The notes: generated by a model from the sequence alone, not told the origin. Positions 21,555 to 30,295 are shown, numbered from the stretch's first letter. The stretch is DNA of 64,000 nt from CAZIOH01 sp964540815 (GCA_964540815.1 CAZIOH010000003.1:85630-149629), one strand, 5' to 3'. Program-made: numbers and translations.

Positions 21555-22804
21555 TGTTCGAGCTCGCCACCGCCGGCCGCATCGTGTTTGGTCCCGGGGC
21601 GATCGCGTCGCTGCCGGAGCGGGTGGCGACGATGCCTGCCCCGGCCGGCTCGGCGGCGGTCGGCTCTGGCGTGGTGCTGCTGTTCTCGGGTCGAGACAGC
21701 CGACATTCGCGTCCGATCGGCGCGGCCCTCGAGGCTCGGGGCTTCTCGGTGGTGACCCTGGCGGTGGAGGGGGAGCCGAGCGTCGAGCGCGTCCGCGGTT
21801 GGGTCGGCGTGGCCCGGGCCACCCACGCGGCGGTGGTGGTGTCGATCGGCGGCGGCAGCACCATCGACGCCGGCAAGGCCACCGCGATCCTGGCCGCTCA
21901 CCCGGGCGATCCCCTCGACTACCTGGAGGTCGTCGGGCTCGGCCGGGCGCTCGACCACCCTGGGCTTCCGTTCGTCGCCGTCCCCACCACCGCGGGGACC
22001 GGCGCGGAGGTGACGCGCAACGCGGTCCTCACCGTCGACGGCTCCGGCTCAAGCTCAGGGATCAAGGCCAGCCTCCGCAGCGCCTTCATGTTGCCCGCCC
22101 TGGCGGTGGTGGATCCCGACCTGCTCGGCAGCCTGCCGGCGCAGGTGATCGCACACAGTGGGCTCGATGCCCTCTCGCAGCTGGTCGAACCGTGGCTGTC
22201 GGTGCGCGCCAATCCAGTGTCCGACGCCCTGGCCCGAGACGGCATCCGTCGCTCGGCGCGCGCGCTCGGAGAAGCGTTTCGCCAGGTCCCACGCCAGGGC
22301 TTGCGAGAGCCCTTGCGAGAGCCCTTGAAGAATCGCCCCGACCTCCGCGAGGAGCTGGCGCTGGCCAGCTTGTTCGGCGGCCTGTGCCTGGCCAACGCGG
22401 GGCTGGGCGCCGTGCACGGGTTCGCCGCGCCCGCGGGCGGGATGATCGGCGCTCCGCACGGCGCCATCTGTGCCGCCCTGCTCCCGCACGTGCTGGCGGT
22501 GAACCTGCGGGCGCTGCGGGAGCGTCCGCCGAGCCCGGGCCGCGACGCCACCCTGGCTCGGTTCGACGAGCTCGCCACCCTGGTCACCGGAGCCCCGGCC
22601 GGCTCGCTGACCGCCGACGAGGGCGTGGCCTGGATCGCTTCCCTGTGCCGGCAACTCGACGCCCCTGGCCTCGGACGACTCGGGCTCGGCCCCGACCGGA
22701 TTCCGGAGCTGGTGGCCAAGGCCCGTGACGCAAGCAGCATGAAGGGAAACCCGTTGCCCCTCACCGACGCCGAGCTCACCGAGATCGCCACCCTCGCCCT
22801 CTAA
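21554..22804 (+). CDS. iron-containing alcohol dehydrogenase
   Basis: 416 residues from ATG 21554. The NAD(P) motif VSIGGGSTIDAGKA, the signature GTGAEVTRNAV, and metal-ligand histidines in HSGLDALSQ, VHGFAAP and GAPHGAI define the group III, iron-activated family (fucO/maleylacetate reductase-like). It oxidises or reduces a small alcohol/aldehyde pair. An unusual stretch of Arg/Pro/Leu repeats around 22291-22326 (LREPLREPLK) is encoded by an 18-bp tandem duplication. Confidence 0.9.
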   Translation: MFELATAGRIVFGPGAIASLPERVATMPAPAGSAAVGSGVVLLFSGRDSRHSRPIGAALEARGFSVVTLAVEGEPSVERVRGWVGVARATHAAVVVSIGGGSTIDAGKATAILAAHPGDPLDYLEVVGLGRALDHPGLPFVAVPTTAGTGAEVTRNAVLTVDGSGSSSGIKASLRSAFMLPALAVVDPDLLGSLPAQVIAHSGLDALSQLVEPWLSVRANPVSDALARDGIRRSARALGEAFRQVPRQGLREPLREPLKNRPDLREELALASLFGGLCLANAGLGAVHGFAAPAGGMIGAPHGAICAALLPHVLAVNLRALRERPPSPGRDATLARFDELATLVTGAPAGSLTADEGVAWIASLCRQLDAPGLGRLGLGPDRIPELVAKARDASSMKGNPLPLTDAELTEIATLAL

Positions 22805-22815
22805 CTGATCCCGAA

Positions 22816-22910
22816 GTCCTCCCCCAATTCCCCGTCCTCGTCCTCGTCCTCGCCCCCGACCGGACGCGGCGGGGAACGATACGAATACGAGGACTGGGAT
22901 TTGGGATGAG
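22816..22910. terminator. imperfect inverted repeat, possible terminator
   Basis: Imperfect arms around CCCAATTCCCCGTCCTCGT and the inverse of ACGAGGACTGGGATTTGGG form a long stem behind the alcohol dehydrogenase stop. The left arm includes TCCTCG triplets. It probably ends that transcript. Confidence 0.45.
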
Positions 22911-22988
22911 ATCGGGAGGGCGGGTCCTCAAGTTCCTCGGATCCGGTGTCGATGCTGACAGCTGACGCATCCGCTGCCTCAATCCACC

Positions 22989-23282
22989 ATGAGCATCAAG
23001 ACGTCGCGGCTCGGATCCACGGTCACCCTCTCGGTCGGGCAACGGCTCGACTTCAACGGCCACCAGGAATTTCGCCGGGCATACGAAGGCCAGCTCGGGG
23101 TCACCGAGTACGTGGTCGACTTGACCGAGACGGAGTACATCGACAGCTCGGCGCTCGGGATGCTCCTGCTGCTGCGGGAGTCTTGCGCCCTCGGGGTCAA
23201 GGTGCGGGTGGTGGGCGCCAACCCCGCCGTCAAGCGCATCCTGACCATCGCAAACTTGCACAAACTGCTCGCCGTCGCGTGA
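22989..23282 (+). CDS. STAS-domain anti-sigma factor antagonist
   Basis: 97 residues, a single STAS domain: a beta strand, then YVVDLTETEYIDSSALGMLLLL, in which a serine of the DSS motif is the usual phosphorylation site. It overlaps the next gene by 4 bp. In partner-switch systems such proteins bind an anti-sigma kinase when dephosphorylated by a PP2C phosphatase, and the neighbour carries both phosphatase and HATPase domains. Confidence 0.93.
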   Translation: MSIKTSRLGSTVTLSVGQRLDFNGHQEFRRAYEGQLGVTEYVVDLTETEYIDSSALGMLLLLRESCALGVKVRVVGANPAVKRILTIANLHKLLAVA

Positions 23283-25219
23283 AGCCGCTCGGCGGTCGCC
23301 CGCGCATCCTGGTCGCCGACGATGACAAGATCAACCGGCTGGCCCTCCGTCGGGCGCTGTCCGTGCACCACGAGGTGATCGAGGCCTGCGACGGCTTCGA
23401 GGCCATCGCCAAGGCCAGGGTCGAGGCCCCCGACCTGGTGCTGATGGACGCCCAGATGCCGGGGTGCGATGGCTATGCCGCCTCCCTGACCATCAAGAGC
23501 TCGTGCGGCGCGGACCAGTTCCTGCCGGTGGTGTTCATGACCGCCGGCAACGATCAGGAACGGCTGCTGCGCGGGCTGTCCTCGGGGGGCGACGACTTCC
23601 TGATCAAGCCGGTGAACCCGCTGCTGCTCGAGGGCAAGATCCGGGCGCTCCTCAAGGTGCGCGGGATCTTCGAGACCTTGCGGCGTCAGCGCGACGAGCT
23701 CGAGGCCTTCCGCAACGGCGCCGAGCGCGACTTCACCGTGGCCGAAGCGGTGCTCACCAACGTCCTGGCCCGCGACGAGCCCGAGTTGCCCGGGGTGTCC
23801 ACCGTCCATGACGCCCTCGAACGCCTGAACGGAGATCTCGTCCTGCGCGCGATCCTGCCGGGCGGACGCCTGCGGGTGCTGCTCGGCGACTTCGCCGGGC
23901 ACGGCCTCTCGGCGGCCATCGGCGCCATCCCGGTGGCCGAGACCTTCTACGAGTCCTGCGAGGCCAACCGGCCGCTCGACCGCATGCTGGGCGAGATCAA
24001 CGCCAAGCTGCACCGGATTCTCCCCCGCTACCTGTTCCTCGCGGCCTGCGTGCTCGAGCTCGATCCCACGGGTGGCACCCTCACGGTCTGGAACGGCGGG
24101 ATTCCCCCGGTGGTGATCGCCCACCCCGAATCGTCCCGGCGTGGCCACGCCGAATCCGAGCACCTGCCGCTCGGGGTGCTGCGGCCGGCCGAGTTCGACC
24201 CTGCGGTCCGGCGGTTCGAGGTACCGAGCGGCACCCGCATCCTGGTGGCCTCCGACGGCGCCACCGAGACCCGCTCCCCGGGCGGCGAGATGTTCGGAGC
24301 GGCCCGCCTCGAGGCCTGCCTGGACGGACCGCCGCGCGCCACCGCGGCCGACACCTCTGCCGGCACCTCTGCCGGCACCTCTGTCTTCATGGCCGAGCTC
24401 ACCCGCTCGTTGCACGATTTTCGGGGAAGCGCCCCGGCCTGCGACGACGTCACGCTGTTTGGCCTCACCGTCGGCCCCGAGCTCGGTACCGCCCTGCGCG
24501 CGGCCCAGCAGCCCGTGGTGGAAGTCGGACCGAGCCGAAGCGGGCGCGGCGAGGCCGGATGCAAGGAGCAGCGAAGCGCGGAATACTGGCGGTATTCAAG
24601 CGAGCGGCGACGCCGCAGACGGCCTTGCCCCGCCCGTTTCGGCGACGCGGAGACTTTCACCACGGGCTGCCAGGTCACGCGACAGGCGGGCCGCCACGCG
24701 CTGCGGTTCGAGCGCCACTTCGACGTCGAGGCCCTCCGGGTCCCCGACCCCCTCGGGTCCATTCGAGCCCTGATCCGCGCCTGCCCGGAGCTGTCACACC
24801 ACCGAACCGAGATCGACCTGGTGGTGACCGAGTTGTTCTCGAACGCGCTCGAGCACGGATTGCTCGCGCTGTCGTCCAGCTCGAAGCAGCATCATGCCGC
24901 GGGCTTCGCGGCCTACTATCGCGAGCGCGCACGCGCCCTGGCCGGGCTCACGAGCGGGGGGATCCGCGTCTCCCTGGAAATCGACGCGCGGGAGGACGGC
25001 TCGGACCGGCGGGGGCAGCCGGGGCGACGGGCCATCATCCGGGTCGCGGACGACGGCGAAGGTGTCGGCCCGTCGTTGGCGGCGGCGCTCCCGGTCCCGA
25101 CCGGGGACGCGAGCCCACGGGCGTCGGGGCGGGGGCTGCACCTCGTCCGATCGCTGTGCGCGGAGGTCACCACCCACGACGGCGGCCGCGCCGTGGAGGC
25201 CATCTTCCTGCTCGTCTGA
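23279..25219 (+). CDS. response regulator - PP2C/SpoIIE phosphatase - HATPase fusion
   Basis: 646 residues from GTG 23279 (GTGA overlap with the STAS gene). A receiver at 1-125 (ILVADDD; phospho-Asp in LVLMDAQMPG; Lys in LIKPVNP), a helical linker, a SpoIIE-type PP2C domain at about 170-410 (LLGDFAGHGLSAAIGA, LASDGATETRS, CDDVTLFGL) and a C-terminal HATPase_c kinase-like domain (VVTELFSNALEHG, IIRVADDGEGVG, GRGLHLVRSL). One polypeptide thus holds an input, the phosphatase and the kinase of a partner switch acting on the upstream STAS protein. Residues about 428-448 derive from an inserted repeat-like segment. Confidence 0.92.
   Translation: MKPLGGRPRILVADDDKINRLALRRALSVHHEVIEACDGFEAIAKARVEAPDLVLMDAQMPGCDGYAASLTIKSSCGADQFLPVVFMTAGNDQERLLRGLSSGGDDFLIKPVNPLLLEGKIRALLKVRGIFETLRRQRDELEAFRNGAERDFTVAEAVLTNVLARDEPELPGVSTVHDALERLNGDLVLRAILPGGRLRVLLGDFAGHGLSAAIGAIPVAETFYESCEANRPLDRMLGEINAKLHRILPRYLFLAACVLELDPTGGTLTVWNGGIPPVVIAHPESSRRGHAESEHLPLGVLRPAEFDPAVRRFEVPSGTRILVASDGATETRSPGGEMFGAARLEACLDGPPRATAADTSAGTSAGTSVFMAELTRSLHDFRGSAPACDDVTLFGLTVGPELGTALRAAQQPVVEVGPSRSGRGEAGCKEQRSAEYWRYSSERRRRRRPCPARFGDAETFTTGCQVTRQAGRHALRFERHFDVEALRVPDPLGSIRALIRACPELSHHRTEIDLVVTELFSNALEHGLLALSSSSKQHHAAGFAAYYRERARALAGLTSGGIRVSLEIDAREDGSDRRGQPGRRAIIRVADDGEGVGPSLAAALPVPTGDASPRASGRGLHLVRSLCAEVTTHDGGRAVEAIFLLV
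24561..24622 (+). repeat. repeat-like insert within the PP2C-HATPase gene
   Basis: A GCAAGG...AATACT...GCGAGCGGCGACGCCGCAG segment resembling the interior of the 20987 element (21043-21101). It keeps the frame, coding an Arg-rich linker (CKEQRS... then RRRRRRP) between the phosphatase and HATPase domains. The similarity is patchy, so the relation is tentative. Confidence 0.35.
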
Positions 25220-25254
25220 AGACGCCGAAGGACCTGCCGTGCTAAACGGGCGCC

Positions 25255-26262
25255 ATGCGTGCGCGTCTCGGTCGGCTGCTGGCGTGGATGGTCACCGCCG
25301 GCGCCCTCGGCTGGCTCTTCTGGAAGACCCCCGTCAGCGCGGTGTGGGCCGCCATTCAACACGCCGCCCCCTGGACGCTGCCGGCGGTGCTCGGGTGCGT
25401 GATCCTGGTGTACGTGGCCGACGCCTTCGCGATGTGGAAGACCTTCTCGTGGTTCCTGGCCGACCTCCCCTTCCGCGACGTCCTGGTGGTGCGAGGGGCC
25501 ACCTACCTGCTCGCCGCCATCAACTACAGCGTCGGGCAGGGCGCCATCGTCTACTTCGTCAACCGGGTGCGCGGCGTCCCGGTCATGCGCGGGGTCGCCA
25601 CGGTCCTGCTCATCATGGGCACCAACCTGCTCGTGTTGCTGGCGCTGGTGACCGTCGGGCTCGCGCTCGGCGGGGGCGCCCGCGCGCCCGGGCTCGGCCC
25701 GGTGGTGGGCATCGCCTGGGCAGGGCTCGCCGGGTACGCCGCCGTGGTCGCCGCCCGACCGCGGTGGCTGTCGTCCCGGCCGCTCTTCGATGTCCTGCTG
25801 GCGGCCGGGCTCGGCGGACACCTGCGGGCCATGGCGGTGCGCCTGCCGCACATCGCCGCGTTGATCGCCTTCAACCTGACGGCTCTGCGCGGATTCGGGG
25901 TGGAGGTGCCGCTCGGCGCCGCCCTGACCGCCATTCCGGTGGTGATGTTCATCGCGGTGCTTCCGCTGTCGGTGCAGGGCCTTGGCACCTCGCAGGCCGC
26001 GATGGTGCTGTTCTTCGCGCCGTTCGTGCCGGCCGGCGTCGACACGCCGAGGGCGGTGGTGCTCGGCGCCAGCCTCGGGGCCCAGGCCATCGCCCTGTCG
26101 TTCCAGGTGGTGACCGGGCTCGTGTGCCTGCGCACCCGCACGGCGCGCGGCCTCGGAGAGACGGTGCGCCGCGCCCAGTCGGGCGAAGCGAAAGCCGGCG
26201 AAGCGAAAGCCGGCGAAGCGAAAGCCGGCGAAGCGAGCGCGGTCGGCACGGGCAAGCTCTGA
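25255..26262 (+). CDS. LPG-synthase-TM / UPF0104 (YbhN/AglD-like) membrane protein
   Basis: 335 residues with about eight membrane helices and the family stretch INYSVGQGAIVYFVNR and PLSVQGLGTSQAAMV. This fold occurs as the transmembrane part of lysylphosphatidylglycerol synthases and as stand-alone proteins linked to lipid or glycan transport; the cytoplasmic transferase domain is absent. The C-terminus has three exact GEAKA repeats (15-bp tandem repeat at 26189-26233). Starts 35 bp after the partner-switch gene, likely same transcript. Confidence 0.8.
   Translation: MRARLGRLLAWMVTAGALGWLFWKTPVSAVWAAIQHAAPWTLPAVLGCVILVYVADAFAMWKTFSWFLADLPFRDVLVVRGATYLLAAINYSVGQGAIVYFVNRVRGVPVMRGVATVLLIMGTNLLVLLALVTVGLALGGGARAPGLGPVVGIAWAGLAGYAAVVAARPRWLSSRPLFDVLLAAGLGGHLRAMAVRLPHIAALIAFNLTALRGFGVEVPLGAALTAIPVVMFIAVLPLSVQGLGTSQAAMVLFFAPFVPAGVDTPRAVVLGASLGAQAIALSFQVVTGLVCLRTRTARGLGETVRRAQSGEAKAGEAKAGEAKAGEASAVGTGKL
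26189..26233 (+). repeat. 15-bp tandem repeat at 3' end of the UPF0104 gene
   Basis: GGCGAAGCGAAAGCC is repeated three times and degenerates in a fourth unit, coding GEAKA repeats in the C-terminal tail. In-frame minisatellite, probably length-variable. Confidence 0.75.
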
Positions 26263-26312
26263 GCATCCGGGGCCTTTTTGACCGGGCGCCCACGAACCCG
26301 TACGATCCCGGC

Positions 26313-26720
26313 GTGGCGAGCTACAAGCAGCCGCGCCGGCTCAACGCCGTGTCGCTGACTTTGCTCGGTCTCGTTGGTCTGGCCGGGTACGTTTCCCACG
26401 CGGCCTGGCCCGCGATCGCGCTCAACGCCGATCTCTCGAGCGCCATCGAGGACGCCCTGCCGAGGCTCTACCGCGCCAACTTGCTCCCGGAGCCCGAGTC
26501 GTCGGTCGGCGCCGACGAGGTGAAGCAGTCCCTGGTCGACAGACTCGCCGCGCTCGGCCTCGAGCGCCCCGAGGAGCGCCTCACCGTGGCGCGGGACGCG
26601 AAGGTGGTCGCCATAAGCCTCGCGGTCCCGGTGGTCGTCCAGCTCGCCCTCTTGCACCTCAGCTTTCCCGTCACCTTGCGGCCCCACGCCGAGACCAGCG
26701 CGGCGCGCGTCTCCTACTAG
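26313..26720 (+). CDS. small membrane protein of unknown function
   Basis: 135 residues from GTG 26313; no family recognised. Two hydrophobic helices, LTLLGLVGLAGYVSHAAW near the N-terminus and a second near the C-terminus (VVAISLAVPVVVQLALL), with an acidic segment between them. The TAG stop lies inside the left arm of the R3 palindrome, which begins two bases earlier, so the element defines or has altered the C-terminus. Confidence 0.55.
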   Translation: MASYKQPRRLNAVSLTLLGLVGLAGYVSHAAWPAIALNADLSSAIEDALPRLYRANLLPEPESSVGADEVKQSLVDRLAALGLERPEERLTVARDAKVVAISLAVPVVVQLALLHLSFPVTLRPHAETSAARVSY

Positions 26721-26806
26721 TGCACCGCCGTCGGAATAGCATCATATTCGGCCGACGAGCCGAGCCGGCCTCGGTATTGACGCTATTTCGACGGCGGTGC
26801 ACTAGT
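26716..26806. repeat. R3 element, 91-bp near-perfect inverted repeat
   Basis: Two 25-base arms beginning ACTAGTGCACCGCCGTCG match with one mismatch and enclose about 41 bp. MITE-like in form; it also has related ends in the 166-bp element at 20987. The left end provides the stop codon of the 26313 gene. The remaining bases up to 26986 hold nothing recognisable. Confidence 0.8.
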
Positions 26807-26986
26807 CCCCTGGAAGGGTGCCAGGAGCACGACCCGCCTGGCGGGCCTGCCGGACTGGTCCGGCTTGGGCTCCGGTGCGTTCGGTGAGCCCCAGCGTCAT
26901 TCCCCCGACATCTGCGTGCCGATTTCGCCGACGCACGCGAACCCGGTCTGCCGGTCGGTACGCTCCGCGCCACGGAGGAATCGCGC

Positions 26987-28714
26987 GTGGTCCAGTTGCC
27001 GACCGGAGACATGCCAGCGGCGAGGGCGGGTGAAGAGGCGCCGTCGGAGGGGCGCCCGACGCGGGCGGACCTCGCGTGCTGTGCCTGGGTGAGCCTCGGG
27101 CTCTTCGCGCTCGCCGTCTGGCCGCTCGGGCTGGTCGACCTGCCGCCGCTGCAGGACCTCCCCAACCACCTGGCCTCGCAGCACATCGCGGATCACCAGC
27201 ACCTTTACCCCGAGTTCGTGTTCAACGGCCTCTTCAAGTCGAACGCGCTCCTCTCCTTGTGGCTCTGGGTGACCCATGGGTTGCTCGGCATCGGGCTGCT
27301 CCATGCCGGCCGGGGCTTCGCGGCCGTGGTCCTCGGCGCCAACGCCGTCGGTCTGCCGTACTTCGTCCTGTGGTTCGCCGGGCGCCGACGAATGCTGGTG
27401 GCGTCGCTGTTCGTCTGGCCGCTGGTGCATGGGTTCTTCGTGTCGATGGGGATGTTGAACTTCTCCTGCGCGTTTCCGCTGTCCCTCTGGCTGCTTACGG
27501 TGCTCGATGCCCAGCGCAGGCAGCCGAGCTGGCCGCGGGCGGTGGGGATCACGGCGTTGTCGGCCCTCGTGTGGTACGCCCATCCGTTCCCCCTGGCGGT
27601 GGTCGTCGGGCTCGTGTCGATGGACGTCGCCCGGATCTCGGGCTGGCGCGGGCGGCTCGTGGCGGCCGGCGCGCGCCTCGGCCCGCTCGCCCCCGTCGGG
27701 ATCCTGGTCGGGGTCACGGCGTTGCGCCATCTCGTCAAGGTGCGGGGCGCCCCGGCGGCCGCCGCGTCCGATCACATCTTTCACCCCCCCTGGGCCCTGG
27801 CGCTCCACTTCTGGTTGGACGCCTCCGGAGCGCTGACCCGGTGGGGCAGCATGACCATCGTCCCTGCCCTCTTGCTCCCCTGGGTGGCCCTGCGCACGCG
27901 ACGGACGACCGGGACCCCGAGCCCCGGTGGCTCCTGGGTCTCCGGGAGGCCAGCGCTGGTGGCGCTCGCCGCGACCTACGTGGTCCTGCCCTTCATGCTC
28001 AGCAACTGGGCCTACCTCAACTGTCGCCTGGTCCCGTTCCTGTGGGCGACGCTCGCCCTTCGCGTCCCGACGACGGTGCCGCGCTGGATGCCCGCCCTCC
28101 TGCTCGGCAGCGCCCTCGGCTTCTCGGTGGTGCTCGGGCTCGACTACCGTCGGCTGGACCGCGATCGGGCGAGCTTCACGGCGGGAATCTCGGCGGTCCC
28201 GGAGGGCGCGGCGCTCTTGCCCCTGGTCTTCGATCGGCACGGGTCGGCGGATTTCACGGCTCCGCTGACCCACGCGTGGGCGTACTACGTGCTCGCGCGG
28301 GACACCAGCGCCCCGCTGGTCTTTGCGGTCGAGCGCTCGTACGCCATCACCTACCGGGCATTTCCCCCGGCGGCCCTCATCCCGCCCGCGCTCGATCGTT
28401 TCGCGGAGTCGCACGCGGCACCGCCCGTGGAGAGGTGCGGCGCCGAAGGACGGGGCGAGCTCGAGTGCCAGTACGAGTGGCGCACCCGATGGATGGACTT
28501 CTGGCGGCAGGCCGAGCCACGCTTCACCCACGTCCTCACCTGGGCCATGCCGCCGGCGGCCCGCCAGACGATCGTGCCCCGGTCGTTTCGCCGCACGTTC
28601 GTGGCGGGCGAGCTCGAGATCTACGAGCGCGACCCTGCCTCGGACAGCTCCGCCGTCCTCGAGGCGACCGGGCCCTGGGGCCGCCCGAGCCGCGCCACCA
28701 CGGTGCGCCGATGA
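26987..28714 (+). CDS. polytopic membrane protein, possible glycosyltransferase-like
   Basis: 575 residues from GTG 26987 (an in-frame ATG at 27011 is an alternative). About ten hydrophobic segments; the first extracellular loop has LPPLQDLPNHLASQH, reminiscent of the acidic loop of GT-C/PMT-type lipid-linked sugar transferases, although their full signatures were not found. The C-terminal 120 residues are soluble. The last 94 bp overlap the end of the convergent tag gene. No operon partner. Confidence 0.6.
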   Translation: MVQLPTGDMPAARAGEEAPSEGRPTRADLACCAWVSLGLFALAVWPLGLVDLPPLQDLPNHLASQHIADHQHLYPEFVFNGLFKSNALLSLWLWVTHGLLGIGLLHAGRGFAAVVLGANAVGLPYFVLWFAGRRRMLVASLFVWPLVHGFFVSMGMLNFSCAFPLSLWLLTVLDAQRRQPSWPRAVGITALSALVWYAHPFPLAVVVGLVSMDVARISGWRGRLVAAGARLGPLAPVGILVGVTALRHLVKVRGAPAAAASDHIFHPPWALALHFWLDASGALTRWGSMTIVPALLLPWVALRTRRTTGTPSPGGSWVSGRPALVALAATYVVLPFMLSNWAYLNCRLVPFLWATLALRVPTTVPRWMPALLLGSALGFSVVLGLDYRRLDRDRASFTAGISAVPEGAALLPLVFDRHGSADFTAPLTHAWAYYVLARDTSAPLVFAVERSYAITYRAFPPAALIPPALDRFAESHAAPPVERCGAEGRGELECQYEWRTRWMDFWRQAEPRFTHVLTWAMPPAARQTIVPRSFRRTFVAGELEIYERDPASDSSAVLEATGPWGRPSRATTVRR

Positions 28715-29391
28715 CACCCCACCTGGTGATCGTTGACCAGCCCGGCCGCCTGCATGAAGGCATAGACGATGGTGGTCCCGACGAAGGAGAACCCCCGCGA
28801 CCTCAGGGCCCGCGACACCGCATCCGACAGCTCGGTGCGAGCCGGGATGTCCCCCGGCACCCGCCCCCGACGCTGGATCGGGCGGCCGGCCACGAAGCCC
28901 CAGATGAACGCGTCGAAGCTGCCCTCCTCGGATTGCACCCGCAGAAAGGCCCTGGCGTTCGAGATGGCCGAGCGAATCTTGGCCCGGTTGCGCACGATCG
29001 AGGCGTCGAGCATCAACCGCTCCACGTCGTCCTCGGTGAACGTGGCAACGCGCCTCGGATCGAAGCCGCCGAAGGCCCGGCGGTACCCCTCCCGCTTGCG
29101 GAGGATCGTCAGCCAGGAGAGCCCGGCTTGCGCCCCGTCGAGCAGGAGCTTCTCGAACCAGCGACGGTCGTCGTGAACGGGAACCCCCCATTCCTCGTCG
29201 TGATACGCCGCCATCATGGGATCCGAGTCCGCCCAGGCGCATCGCCGGGGGCGTCGAGGGGCCCGCGAGCTCTCGGGGGATGCCTCGGGGGCAGGATGAC
29301 CGGTGCTCCTCGGTCGAGCCCGCGCGGGCTCTCCCGTCGGCCTGCCAGGTTTGGGCGTCGATGGTTTATGCTGCCCGGGCATTTCGGCCAT
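28621..29391 (-). CDS. tag: DNA-3-methyladenine glycosylase I
   Basis: 256 residues. After a 50-residue Pro/Arg/Ser-rich N-terminal extension absent from E. coli Tag, the core begins RCAWADSDPMMAAYHDEEWGVPVHDDRRWFEKLLLDGAQ and keeps zinc-ligand Cys/His at its N-terminus and in NDHQVGCHR at its C-terminus, plus the SWLTILRKRE motif. It removes 3-methyladenine from alkylated DNA. The tail after GCHR continues about 30 residues into sequence antisense to the neighbouring membrane-protein gene. Confidence 0.92.
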   Translation of the reverse strand: MAEMPGQHKPSTPKPGRPTGEPARARPRSTGHPAPEASPESSRAPRRPRRCAWADSDPMMAAYHDEEWGVPVHDDRRWFEKLLLDGAQAGLSWLTILRKREGYRRAFGGFDPRRVATFTEDDVERLMLDASIVRNRAKIRSAISNARAFLRVQSEEGSFDAFIWGFVAGRPIQRRGRVPGDIPARTELSDAVSRALRSRGFSFVGTTIVYAFMQAAGLVNDHQVGCHRRTVVARLGRPQGPVASRTAELSEAGSRS

Positions 29392-29433
29392 TCTGCCGTT
29401 CCTCTTTCCCGAAATCCAAAGGAGCCTTCCGAC

Positions 29434-29766
29434 ATGCCCACCACCACCCGCTCATCCGTGCCCGCCTCCGTGCTGTTCCTCGCCCTCGGCCTCGGGGGGA
29501 TCGTCTCCGTGGCCGCCGGGGCCCGCCCGGCCCACGCCGCCGACAAGACCTACCAGGTCACGGGTCCGATTCTCGAGGTCACGGACAGCGTGATCACGGT
29601 CGAGAAGGGGAAGGAAAAGTGGCAGCTGGCCCGGGACAAGGACACCAAGGTCACGGGCGATCTCAAGGTGGGGGCCAAGGTGACCATCGAGTACAAGATG
29701 ACCGCCACCACGATCGAGGTGAAGGGGAGCGCCAAGGCCGCCGCCCCGAAGCCCGACAAGAAGTGA
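29434..29766 (+). CDS. small exported protein, DUF5666-like
   Basis: 110 residues with an AAAGGAG ribosome-binding site. A signal peptide (LFLALGLGGIVSVAAGARPAHAA) precedes a short beta-rich domain of about 60 residues (YQVTGPILEVTDSVITVEK, KVGAKVTIEYK) of the OB-like kind seen in DUF5666 proteins, then a Lys/Ala/Pro tail. Periplasmic by prediction; function unknown. Confidence 0.7.
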   Translation: MPTTTRSSVPASVLFLALGLGGIVSVAAGARPAHAADKTYQVTGPILEVTDSVITVEKGKEKWQLARDKDTKVTGDLKVGAKVTIEYKMTATTIEVKGSAKAAAPKPDKK

Positions 29767-29782
29767 CCGGCGCCGAGCGGGA

Positions 29783-30295
29783 TCAGGCGCCGGAGGAGAT
29801 CTGCACCGCCGTGCCCCGAACCAAGGTTTGATAGACCACGCAGTAGCGCTCGGTCAGCTCGAGGAGCTTCTGCTTCTCGGCCGGGGTCGCGTCGGTGTCG
29901 AGGCTGACATTCAGGCGAATGCCACGAAAGCCCACGGGGGTGTCCTTCGAGACGCCCAGGGTTCCCCGAAAATCGAGGTCACCCTCGGCCGTGAGGCTGC
30001 CGCCGCGGACGACGAGCCCCATCGAGGTGGCAACCGCGGCGAGGGTGACGCCGGCGCACGCCACCAGCGCCTGCAGCAGGAGGTCGCCCGAACAGACGGC
30101 CAACCCCGTCCCGCCCGTGGCGGGGTGAAGCCCGGCCTTCACCAGCGCGCGCCCGGTGTCGACGCTGCAGGAGACTTCGTCCCCAAGCTGCCCCGTGGCC
30201 CGCAAGGTCACCAGGGCGGACTCCGGATCACTTCGATACTTGTCCTTGAGCGGCGCCTGCGCCGCCCGGAGCTCGTCACGATTCATCTCGACCAC
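29783..30295 (-). CDS. OsmC/Ohr-family protein
   Basis: 170 residues, start ATG 30295 or 30286. The two redox cysteines appear as ALVACAGVTL and ERYCVVYQTL, the spacing of OsmC thiol peroxidases, which detoxify organic hydroperoxides. The glycine-rich segment before the first cysteine and the beta-strand pattern match the family. Stands alone, convergent with the preceding small exported protein gene. Confidence 0.9.
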   Translation of the reverse strand: MVEMNRDELRAAQAPLKDKYRSDPESALVTLRATGQLGDEVSCSVDTGRALVKAGLHPATGGTGLAVCSGDLLLQALVACAGVTLAAVATSMGLVVRGGSLTAEGDLDFRGTLGVSKDTPVGFRGIRLNVSLDTDATPAEKQKLLELTERYCVVYQTLVRGTAVQISSGA

